Assembly: GCA_013339765.2 (NCBI GenBank)
Contig: JABSTR010001640.1
Span: 396,001 to 460,000 of the forward strand
Reading direction: 5' to 3'
DNA length: 64,000 bases
From: Haemaphysalis longicornis
Lineage: Eukaryota > Arthropoda > Arachnida > Ixodida > Ixodidae
In this document: positions 58,001-64,000 of the stretch, in pieces
Position numbering within the stretch: the stretch's first letter is position 1
Layout of the letters: every line of letters begins with the position of its first letter
Program-made: the position numbers and the translations under genes
Notes under the pieces: model-generated
Database searches by the model: none
Told to the model about the DNA's origin: nothing
Seen by the model: the letters and a program-made list of their open reading frames with translations, nothing else

Positions 58001-58137
58001 GGTCCCCTGCGCAGGTTGATACTCACTTGCCTCGGCGGTGAACGTGATGTTGTAGTACTCTCCCTTCTTGATACTGCAGGGATCGCTGTCACACGGGGAC
58101 ATGGTGACGCTCTTGAATGTTGTTACGTTTCCAATAC
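42896..58137 (-). CDS. ML-domain (MD-2-related lipid-recognition / NPC2-like) protein gene, exons 2 to 4
   Basis: Three minus-strand exons (58027-58137, 55714-55889, 42896-43039) join with matching phases into about 143 residues. The cysteine pattern is that of an ML domain. Exon 2 has SPCDSDPCSIKKGEYYNITF, the usual PCxxxPCxxxxG block. Exon 3 has SWTLKQ, then CQFANTPCKLTKGETF. Exon 4 has FQLEVNNHQNPMICGHTKLQ. Five cysteines are seen; a sixth would lie in the missing first exon with the signal peptide. All splice sites are AG/GT. ML proteins are small secreted beta-sandwich proteins that bind sterols, fatty acids or lipopolysaccharide, and ticks have many. Introns of 2.1 and 12.7 kb are filled with mobile DNA. 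Potential N-glycosylation sites are NVT, NIT and NTT. No frame damage is seen, so the gene is probably functional. Confidence 0.72.
43404..43480 (+). repeat. Dispersed repeat family A, fragment
   Basis: GTTCTCGACAACGTCAAAA and GCAGTTCCACTCAACG lead into AAGCTGTCGGAAGTGCAGAG, matching the start of the copy at 49188-50215. Similarity stops just after CAGAGCAG. Confidence 0.75.
44208..47146 (-). pseudogene. ORF2 of the CR1-like LINE, broken
   Basis: Pieces in order are endonuclease 47146-46508 (VVLTETWL, IAGDFNLPH, TLDLVF, ISDHKLV), linker 45902-45525 (WINRDII, KFWHHL) and a segment at 45583-45278 with SSCGPDCIPN. Then come RT 45265-44894 (FKKGDRTKIENYRPISLT, FRKGFSTTTQL, DFSKAFD), 44964-44758 (NSGVPQGSGLGPLLF), an FADD catalytic box near 44720 and the thumb 44609-44208 (FKYLGV, YNSLIRSRLEYA). 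At least four frameshifts separate the pieces. The catalytic motifs are preserved, which suggests moderate age. Confidence 0.87.
45950..46507 (-). mobile_element. tRNA-derived SINE inserted in the CR1-like LINE
   Basis: AATTTT flanks it on both sides (45944-45949 and 46508-46513) as a short target duplication. Read on the minus strand it contains TTTTGTGGCGCAGTGGGAAG (box A) and GGGATCGAAATCGGGC (box B). It matches block S of the double hairpin at 27369-28108, with an extra internal segment at about 46210-46430. Confidence 0.82.
47161..47892. other. Intronic DNA, nothing recognised
   Basis: This is anonymous AT-rich intron sequence between the CR1-like LINE and TTAA element 3. There is no frame or repeat I can name. 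Confidence 0.5.
47893..48836. mobile_element. TTAA-flanked element 3 (MITE-like)
   Basis: TTAA flanks both ends (47893-47896 and 48833-48836). The ends are inverted repeats of about 35 bp: AGGGAGAGACAACCGATTTT on the left and AGGGACAGACAACCGATTTT read inward from the right, continuing through TTGTCG. At 944 bp it has no coding capacity. It carries a tRNA-like unit with a long T run in its middle. Confidence 0.93.
48240..48323 (+). other. tRNA-like pol III unit with T run in TTAA element 3
   Basis: GATAGGTAGAATCTGG is followed by GAAGTTCGATTCTCC (box B-like), and a run of about 16 Ts follows at 48308-48324. The part from GGTAGAAT to the box B resembles a glycine tRNA in layout. It is likely a captured SINE or tRNA remnant. 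Confidence 0.4.
49188..50215 (+). repeat. Dispersed repeat family A, longest copy
   Basis: It begins GTTCTCGACAACGTCAAAA and ends GTGCTCTGCACTTAAAAC. It matches 20021-20585 in block order (GCCGTCGGAAGTGC, TCGTAAAAACCAGCCC, TTGCCTCAAATGTACC). The terminal AAGTGCAGAGCA and TGCTCTGCACTT are inverted repeats. It is interrupted near its start by the foldback insertion at 49221-49427. Confidence 0.8.
49221..49427. mobile_element. Foldback insertion with 14-bp target duplication
   Basis: ACTAAACAGTTCCA flanks it exactly on both sides (49207-49220 and 49428-49441). The insert has two arms of about 64 bp (49221-49283 and 49330-49394) that are inverted copies with a few mismatches, a 46-bp loop containing AATAAA, and a 33-bp extra tail. 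The right arm's layout (TTAGTTGTGAGTCTGCGCTTG, then TTGTCAC, then a CGCGC end) resembles the end of the Penelope relic at 54060-54125. A long target duplication indicates insertion by target-primed reverse transcription. Confidence 0.85.
50216..52391. other. Intronic DNA with a diverged direct repeat
   Basis: Two related blocks of about 90 bp lie at about 50575-50670 and 50778-50865. They share TGTACTGGTG, CATTTCCG, TGACGT and CGGCATAAAACA. A 63-bp candidate exon on the minus strand is at 51145-51207 (see findings). Otherwise nothing is recognised. Confidence 0.45.
52392..52543. repeat. Perfect 76-bp tandem duplication
   Basis: The 76 bases starting ATAGGGGTTAGCAG at 52392 are repeated without visible change from 52468. 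This is a recent duplication or an assembly stutter. Confidence 0.95.
52544..53469. other. Intronic DNA, nothing coding
   Basis: The block CCTTGGGGATTTCCCCTAAA (about 52776) repeats one at about 6262. No gene or complete element is recognised. Confidence 0.4.
53470..54125 (+). mobile_element. Penelope-like element, endonuclease and 3' end only
   Basis: Coding remains of the C-terminal domain are followed by a 3' region with ATAAA (about 54045) and a terminal GCGC-containing stretch (about 54078-54120). The reverse-transcriptase part is absent, so it is strongly 5'-truncated. It sits in the long intron of the ML gene in antisense orientation. Confidence 0.8.
53520..53895 (+). pseudogene. GIY-YIG endonuclease domain of a Penelope-like element
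   Basis: From about 53561 one frame reads VVYEVPLSCG, then YVGQTGRCLNDCLREH, KKCEKSDCPSKL and ALLEREVAYLAS. This is the layout of the Penelope GIY-YIG nuclease, including the CxxC/H zinc-like insert and the late glutamate. Upstream (53480-53550) the frame is shifted and carries a short KLASLCAKV block. The arginine expected in RLREH is replaced by CLREH. The domain normally nicks DNA for insertion of the element; here it is a relic. Confidence 0.85.
54126..55713. other. Intronic DNA between Penelope relic and ML exon 3
   Basis: A minus-strand frame at 54792-54992 with AAKLLEAVYSARRVM looks non-random but is not assigned. The block GTTTTAGGGGCGAAGCGCC at 55339 recurs inverted at about 59079-59098. 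No complete gene is seen. Confidence 0.35.
55714..55889 (-). CDS. ML-domain gene, third exon
   Basis: The acceptor CTCATGCTCCCGCAG is followed by GC, which completes a serine codon begun by the final A of exon 2. Fifty-eight codons follow to the donor GTGAGT at 55713-55708. It carries the two central cysteines and the KLTKGETF block of the ML fold. Confidence 0.7.
56090..56243. repeat. Short MITE-like repeat with TTCAGACT ends
   Basis: ATGTTCAGACTGCCAACG on the left and the inverted CAGTCTGAACGCGG on the right bound about 150 bp. The left end matches the inverted right end of the neighbouring element at 56239-57243. Confidence 0.55.
56239..57243. mobile_element. TIR element with CTTAGGCAATGTTCAGACTA ends, containing a second MITE
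   Basis: CCTTAGGCAATGTTCAGACT near 56243 is inverted as AGTCTGAACATAGCCTTAG ending near 57244. The native sequence between the ends is only about 160 bp, because most of the interval is the nested element at 56355-57194. Confidence 0.65.
56355..57194. mobile_element. Nested hAT-like MITE
   Basis: CATAGAGTTTCATACTA at 56355-56371 is exactly inverted at 57178-57194. The flanks CCATACAT and CCATAGAT (56347-56354 and 57195-57202) are an 8-bp duplication with one mismatch, the size used by hAT transposases. It has no coding capacity of its own. It lies in intron 2 of the ML-domain gene. Confidence 0.78.
57244..58026. other. Intron 2 remainder, nothing recognised
   Basis: No frame or repeat is recognised between the MITE cluster and exon 2 of the ML gene. 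Confidence 0.45.
58027..58137 (-). CDS. ML-domain gene, second exon
   Basis: The exon lies between the acceptor TTTCCTTAATAG and the donor GTGAGTAT. It starts with two bases of a split codon, which would be glycine if exon 1 ends in G. It then reads IGNVTTFKSVTMSPCDSDPC. This is the most diagnostic part of the family. Confidence 0.72.
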
Positions 58138-58914
58138 CTATTAAGGAAAGTCAGTACATAAGAAGTTAGTGTATACACTTAAGATTTTATGCTTGAACAG
58201 TGGTGGTTTCAAGATGAATACCGAAAATTTCAGGTTGATATCATGATTATGTGTGCCAAAGCTTCACCTTCCGGCTTTTCCACGCCGAAGCGTAGCGGAA
58301 AATCCGGATTAGTGTCGACCCCGTAAGTTGCTTACAGTACCATGAAATCTACACGCAGGGGCGTTCCTGTTTCTCGTCTCCTCTAGAAAAACGGGCCGCT
58401 GACGGCCGGAGAGTCTAATCCATGACCGCATGGGCATGACCGCGCGTCGAACACTCTCAAAATCTGAGACCACATCTTCCCCTCCCTGAGCTGTAGGAGA
58501 ACTTGACGACCAGCGCCGGCTTGGATGCCCAGTGCTTTCACCAGGGTTGAGACAGTGTCGCGAGTCAAGGGCTATACCCTCAGAGCGGATCGGCCGAAAC
58601 CCAATAAAAAGAAGATGAAGACCTGACATTTGAATCTAGCGCCCTAAATCAGGACCAAATGAGAGATGGATGCGTCAAGCATATTCAATATGCGACAAGC
58701 ATATCTCGTGCCGCGACGAAAAGCAGAGTCAATTCCTGTCAAGACCTCAAATCTCCAGGGAGACGGAGCAAAAAAAAAAAAAAAATTCACGCGTCTCCAC
58801 GAAGTGAATCATGACGAGTGGGCGAAGCACTGGGGTTCGTTCTTACCGTAAATCACCCGTGGCATTGCCCACTCGCGCACAGTGTAAATGGGAGTCATCG
58901 CGTGTGTACAGTTT
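58138..58914. other. Upstream of ML exon 2; first exon not found
   Basis: A signal-peptide exon on the minus strand is expected upstream of 58137. None could be identified here or further to the right. The GC-rich frames at 58309-58629 show no known domain. Confidence 0.4.
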
Positions 58915-59060
58915 TTTCAATTCCAAGCCAATCCAATCCGATACAATTCAGTTCAATCCAATCCAATCCAATCCATTTCAATCCAATCAAATCTAATGCA
59001 AACCAATCCAAGCCAACGCTTCTCGCGCATGCGCAACACTGTGTGCACGGAACCCAAGCC
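58915..59060 (+). repeat. AATCC-type pentanucleotide repeat with GCGCATGCGC motif
   Basis: Degenerate CAATC/AATCC units run from 58917 to about 59012, followed by CTCGCGCATGCGCAAC. The same combination occurs in inverted order at 61870-61975. Confidence 0.85.
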
Positions 59061-60667
59061 CCGGACAAAACGAGTTCCTAAGGCGATTCGCCCCTAAAAC
59101 AAAGCGGAAGCGCCAGGAGTCGAGATCCGGCTGGAGCAAGCCACGGGTGACGCTGTCGGGACACCGCTGTCGTAACCAAAGTCTGGCCGGGAGCGGACCG
59201 ACGCCGCAGCGGTTCCAGTCCCCTGGGCGGCCCCAGCATCGATGGTCGAATGCCTCGCACCGGCGACGGATCGACGGCCGCCCCAACGGCGACTCTACCG
59301 GGACCAGGCGATGCCTCCTCGAGTGCACGGCTGCGTGGACTCAGCCAGCCAGGTCCGACGTCAAGAAAGAACAGCACCAGTGGTCTGTCAGCATACTCAG
59401 CACTACGACGAGCACGAGCACAGCGCAGCCGACTAAGGCAGCGCAGCGGAACTTGACGGCCACGATGAGACGTCATCACCGAGGCGGCAGCACGGAGTAG
59501 GCTTAGGTATAAAGACTATGTCCTGAGGACTTTAGTTATTTTGGTATTAGATGTGTTTAAACTGTAAATATTAGTTTGGATTGGGTTGCTAGACTTCTTT
59601 TATGACCTTATAGGTATTAGTTTGATTTTTTAAGGGTTTGAGTGCGATCATGTTTGCTTCAAGGTTTTCTTCAGAATTATAAATTTGTCGTGTCCATCGC
59701 ACGTCCCCGTGTCCATTTTTTTGTGACAGACAGCACAGTCGTCCCGTGGTCTCCTGCAATGAGGGACAACTCCCACATCGCCAGGCTCAAAATGAAGCTT
59801 TTCAACAACTGCTCCGTACTATACTACTACATTTTACGCTTCTACATTCATCTAAATGCTTTATATGATTTAGAAGCTGTTGTTGCTGGGTCTTATCGTA
59901 GCGATCTCGCAGCTGCGTGTAGCTATAGCGCTCTCGTAGACCTCGGTGTCGTAGCGATCGCACGCACAAAGAAAGAAGCAGGTAACCTTGAGTGAATTGC
60001 TTTCAGAGCATGATATAAAGCACGCAACCGAGCAAATTGTCCTTTTGTGTAGGATACTCAAGCGGGCAATTGCTAGAAAAATATTGTGGGCAGTTCTCCC
60101 AAACTATCCCTCAAAAAAGGAAAACTGAGCGTCACGGCATTTCTTGTGTAAATATATATGTATGAGTGTATGCGTTGTGCACCACTCATGGATAACTAGC
60201 TCTAAAGAGAGACCAGGTAGAGAACAACAAAAAGACAAATCACAACTAAAAGGGCCGCCTAAAGATCATTTTATACGCGAAGCATATTGGCGAACCCATG
60301 CAGGGTTTCCGGCATCGAGTTTTAGCAGCGCGGTTTTTGCCAAAACAACAGCGGATCTGTTGTAGGTCGAGCCTTTCGTCCGTCTGCTGAAGTTCGTGCG
60401 TCACACAGGAGTCGACGCAGGTTCCCGGACCCGCCGGTGGCCCCGCGGAAACCAATTCCCAGATACATGGATAGAGGGTGCAGTAGTCTTGTGGGGGCGG
60501 GTTCCCCTCCTTTCCGCCTCCCGCACATGACGTTGAGCTTCCCATTCCTTTGCACGGCGAACGCACATTGACGTCCGAGAGGGCACAAGAGAACACACCT
60601 CCGCTGTTTCAGCACATGCCCCACTGAATGACACTGGGTTTTTTTTTTTTACTTCTAGTTTTCATCA
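59061..60667. other. GC-rich stretch (59080-59500) and anonymous DNA; no gene assigned
   Basis: Frames are open in several phases and both strands at 59078-59500, as GC-rich repeats give. A cysteine-rich minus-strand frame at 60246-60596 matches no family I can defend. Confidence 0.4.
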
Positions 60668-61258
60668 GCAGCAGCCTATCCACGCCCACTGCAGGGCAAA
60701 GGCCTCTCCCATTATTCTCCAATTGCCTCGGTCCTGTGCCAACTGTGACCAATTTATCCCAGCAAACTTCTTGATCTCATCTGCCCATCTAACTTTCTGC
60801 CGCCCCCTGCAACGCTTGCCTTTTGTAGGGATCCACTCTGTTACCCTTAACGACCAGCGGTTATCTTGACTTCGCATTACATGGCCTGCCCACGTCCATT
60901 TCTTCTTCTTAATCTCAACTAATATGTCCTTAACACGCGTTTGTTCCCTGACCCACTCCGCTCTCTTCTTGTCCCTTAATGTTACACCTATCATTTTCCG
61001 CTCCATTGCCCGCTGAGTCGTTCTCAATTTAAGTTGAACCCTCTTAGTGAGCCTCCAAGTTTCTGCCCCGTAGGTGAGTACTGGTAAGATGCAGCTGTCA
61101 TACACTTTCTTCTTCTGGGACAATGGTAGGCTGCCATTCATTATCTGAGAATGTCTGTCATATGCACCCCACCCCATTCTGATCCTTCTAATTATCTCTG
61201 CCTCATGGTTGGGATCTGGGCTCACAACTTGGCCTAAGTAGATATATTCGCTTATCAC
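60665..61258 (-). pseudogene. C-terminal reverse-transcriptase fragment of an RTE-like LINE
   Basis: About 197 residues are open without a break: EYIYLGQVVSPD, then EIIRRIRMGWGAY, YGAETWRLTKRVQLKLR, QRAMERKMIGVTLRDK, KWTWAGHVMR and RGRQKVRWADEIKKFAGINW, ending near the 3' tail with a normal-looking stop. The catalytic RT core lies upstream and is missing because of 5' truncation at about 61260. The undamaged frame suggests a fairly young insertion. Confidence 0.9.
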
Positions 61259-61262
61259 TGCA
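60668..61262 (-). mobile_element. RTE-like LINE 3' end, fragment 2
   Basis: It is longer than fragment 1 and preserves the 3' half of the RT C-terminal region. An ATC/AGC-rich tail lies at 60663-60675. Confidence 0.9.
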
Positions 61263-62440
61263 AAACTCGGGCTATTGCAGTCGTGTGAGCCGTTTGTCGG
61301 ATTCCGACGCCGAAGCTGGCTTTCTCGCTCAATGGGCCATTCAATGCTTTCGCATGAAAAAGCTATGGGGGCTCATGCAATGGCACGCGCTCTTAAACTT
61401 TATCAGCAAGTCCTGTTTTCGTCTTTATACATCTACTGCTACTAACAATCCCTGTCGTCATCACTGACCAATACGCGCCTCACGCATTGTAGCCTGTTTC
61501 GGTTGTGTTAGGTCGACAAGGGGCACCAAACGTCTTTCGAGGTCGATTCTCCTCACCGCAAAGTGTCACGACTTGATAAGAACTTAGAGATTGGCAAGTT
61601 GGCGCGTCTTTTGCCAAAACACAGGGGTCTGCGCAATTGTAAAATGACGAACTTGAGGCTCGCGCATGTTCTGACTCGTCATGTAACCTCGAAATGCCTC
61701 TTGAGCTGCCTGCAAGATAACGGAGCCCGCCACTTAATTCTGTTTTCGCTTTTTTGGGGAGAGGTGCCGTGATTGAGTTGCTGAAAAGCACATCGTCTTG
61801 AATTGATTTTTGTAGCGTGAGCTACACTGGGTGAGGTTGAGCAGTTTTGCGTGGCTCCTGGAGAGCCGTGCTGCGCATGCGCGAGGAGCAGTGACGTCTC
61901 ACCACGCACATAAGGAGCGCCGGAGCCGCCGCAGCCGCGGCTGAATTGGGTCGGATTGGATTGGATTGAATTGGAAATCGTCTTAGCAGCAGTAACCATG
62001 ATAATCAGCTAATCCTAGACAACCAAAAACCCTAAGAATGACCAGCTCAACCTTAGCTGACGCTACGTATATCCTGGCATAGCCGAGCTAAGCCACTGCT
62101 AATTTTTAAAGCAAAGCTTTTTACCTCTACCGCCCAAGGGTTCTTTCGCGACCGTTGGTGTCACCAGAAAACTCCAGCGAACAAATAAAATAATTTACTG
62201 CCACTGCGGTAATCGAGTCTGGAACTAATAGACTAACAAAGCGAGAGCCCGTTGTCTCACCGATTTAGCTGCGAGCCCACGCGAAGACGGGAAGACAGGT
62301 GGTGTGCTCACCAAGCACATTTACGGGTTTACCCCGCGCGTTCTCGCTGAATGCCACGTGAAAGCGTCACGCGACCACTCATGCCCGTCTAGCGGCCCTG
62401 TGCGCGCCTTGCTCACGTGCTAATAGTTACAAAAATTAAA
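61263..62440. other. No gene; includes inverted partner of the AATCC repeat
   Basis: GTGCTGCGCATGCGCGAGGAG at 61868 and TCGGATTGGATTGGATTG at about 61951 are the inverted counterpart of 58915-59060. The rest is anonymous. Confidence 0.5.
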
Positions 62441-64000
62441 GGAAGCTCACACCAATGCATGACATCTCACTTCTAGTACGCCAATGTGCTAAAGCCTGTG
62501 GCCTCCAGTGTTCACGTAAAAAATCACAGCTCCTTGTCGTCCGCCCTCACGCCAAATCAAGGAATACATTCAAATACTTTTTGATGGCCAGGCCCGTGGG
62601 CCAGGCCATCACTCCAAGCCCCAGCATCAAGATCCTGGGCCTGCATCTCGAGGCTAACACCAAGAGTGACGTCTCCTTGCAGCGCCTCAAAAACAGCATT
62701 AATCAAATCATACACATGATCAGGCGAGTTGCCACCAAGAAGCGAGGCATGAAGGAATCCGGTACCTTTCGATTAATTGAAGCTTTTGTCCTCTCGAGAG
62801 TCACTCACGTCAACCCCCTGTCTTCTTCTCGACAAGGAAGACATAGAGATGCTTTATATAATGATTAGAAAGGCGGTCGAGCAGGCCATTGGCCTTCTCA
62901 TGAGTGCGTCCACACAGAGGCTGCTTAGCACGGGGCTCCACAACACGGAGGAAGAGCTGATAGAAGGCCATCTTTCTAACCAGAAGGTCCGACTCAGAAC
63001 TGTGGTGGGTAACCGCATGCTTCACCAGATTGGCTGGGCAGCCCAGAATGTCGCTCCGCTTGACGTACTCCCAAGCTCTTGGCGACTAAAACTAAAGATG
63101 CTCCCTTTGCTTAAAAATATGAACGCCTCACATGACGAGGGTCACCGAAAAGCACGCGCTCAAGCGCTAAACACCACCCTCGGTGGGAATCATGCAGTTA
63201 TCTGCACAGACGCCTCCAAAAATCGAGGGCAGCAATACGCCATCATCGTGGCTACCTCCAGAACCAACCTCCTTGCGTGTACCTCACTTAGGACCCAAGA
63301 AATGACGGCAGCAGAAGAGGCAGCCACCACCTTGGCTCTCGCTCAACCAGGGGTTCGGAGGGTAGTCATCGATTCCCAGCAAGCCTACTGGAATTACCAG
63401 TAGGGTTGGGTGTCCTGACCTGCACCGCGCGTGCTAAAAAACCACTCCCCAAACGGTTCCATTCAGCTCATCTGGACACCCCCTCACGCTTCAATGGAGG
63501 GCAACAAATACGTCCACCCAACAAGCCTGCGCTTTTACCTCCCGTGCTATGGAGCTGCACGAGGACAGTCACCCGCTTGTCACGTTCAGGGAGATAACCC
63601 AGCATTATCGCCTTCTGAGACAGACCGTACCTTCGCCTTACCCTGACATTTTTAGAGAACAACAAACTACCCTACGGCTCATACAATCCGGGCTCCTTCC
63701 CACAGCCTACGCGTCTTCACTCAATGTATCCGAATCGCTACGACGCTGAATGTAAATTTTGCTCAGAAGTAGGAACATTCCGCCCGTCATCGGGGTGTGC
63801 GACTTTAGCTCTGAGCACCCTCCTCTCTTTCCGTCAACTACCCAACAAGAGCAATGGGAGATGCTGCTGTCCAGGCCCTCTCTACCTACCCAGCTTCAGC
63901 GGGTGGACAGAACACAGGCCGCACGGACTGCATATGGGCCCCACAGAAGAAGCAATCACTCCCCAGGGCTGCACTCTGAGCCGTTCAGAAATCTGAACAG
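62440..64000 (+). mobile_element. R1/LOA-like LINE copy D, 5'-truncated, runs off the window
   Basis: The copy begins just after the catalytic part of the RT and continues into the RNase H and C-terminal domains, cut by the window end. Its type resembles LINE copy C and the relic at 6601-7208. Confidence 0.82.
62455..64000 (+). pseudogene. RT thumb, RNase H and C-terminus of LINE copy D, frameshifted
   Basis: Frame 62455-62868 has CGLQCSRKKSQLLVV and SIKILGLHLE (RT thumb). A shift near 62800 leads to 62777-63403 with the RNase H start (VICTDASKNRGQQYA near 63200), EMTAAEEAATTLALA and VVIDSQQAYWN, which keep the first acidic residues. A TAG at 63401-63403 ends it. Later pieces contain QLIWTPPHASMEGN (63470, last RNase H motif), YRLLRQTVPSPYPDIF (63610) and ECKFCSEV (63750, C-terminal zinc-like motif) in changing frames. 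It is non-functional. Confidence 0.82.

Noticed and set aside
58309..58629. 106-codon minus-strand frame upstream of the ML exon
   Set aside because: No hydrophobic signal segment and no donor site leading to exon 2, so it is not accepted as the missing first exon.
60246..60634. Cysteine-rich minus-strand frames resembling a small secreted tick protein
   Set aside because: Cysteine order fits no family I can defend, frames are open in three phases, and there is no signal peptide or splice site in a consistent place.

Overview
The window looks like nuclear DNA of a hard tick (Ixodidae). This is an inference from the mix of repeats: tRNA-derived SINEs, I-, CR1-, RTE- and R1/LOA-like LINEs, a Penelope relic, many small DNA transposons and long introns. 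No database search was possible. Almost everything is mobile DNA, nested several layers deep. I see no bacterial gene, CRISPR array or rRNA.

Layout. 1-3905 is a decayed I-clade LINE whose 5' part lies outside the window. 3906-10320 holds SINE pieces, CTGT, ATCA and GT microsatellites, a reverse-transcriptase relic and one copy of a 2-kb TIR transposon. 10321-29893 is a large inverted duplication. Its left arm (10799-13534) and right arm (21643-29893) carry the same sequence in opposite orientation at roughly 2% divergence. They contain copies of an intronless septin-7/Peanut-like retrocopy. The 8-kb spacer is mostly a 5.9-kb TIR element (13673-19581) with a TTAA-flanked element inside it. The right arm has two extra insertions (22462-24464 and 25026-28506), and the left arm shows the sites without them. 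29894-34645 is a 5'-truncated but otherwise nearly intact I-clade LINE. It abuts the broken septin copy on one side and a second LINE (34646-40480, minus strand) on the other. That second LINE is itself split by a TTAA element (35454-37141). 40481-42210 contains two minisatellites.

The one convincing host gene runs on the minus strand from about 58137 to 42818. Three spliced exons encode an ML-domain (MD-2-related lipid-recognition, NPC2-like) protein, with matching splice phases and a poly(A) signal. The first exon was not found. Its 12.7-kb last intron has absorbed a CR1 LINE split by a SINE, a TTAA element, copies of another repeat family, a 14-bp-TSD foldback insertion and a Penelope endonuclease relic. 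Beyond it, 58138-64000 holds AATCC-type repeats, an RTE LINE 3' end and an R1/LOA-like LINE cut by the window edge.

The best candidates for further work are: the inverted duplication whose outer breakpoint coincides with the truncated 5' end of a LINE; the paired empty and filled transposon sites in its two arms; the TTAA elements, two of which carry tRNA-like pol III promoters; and the foldback insertion resembling two head-to-head Penelope ends.
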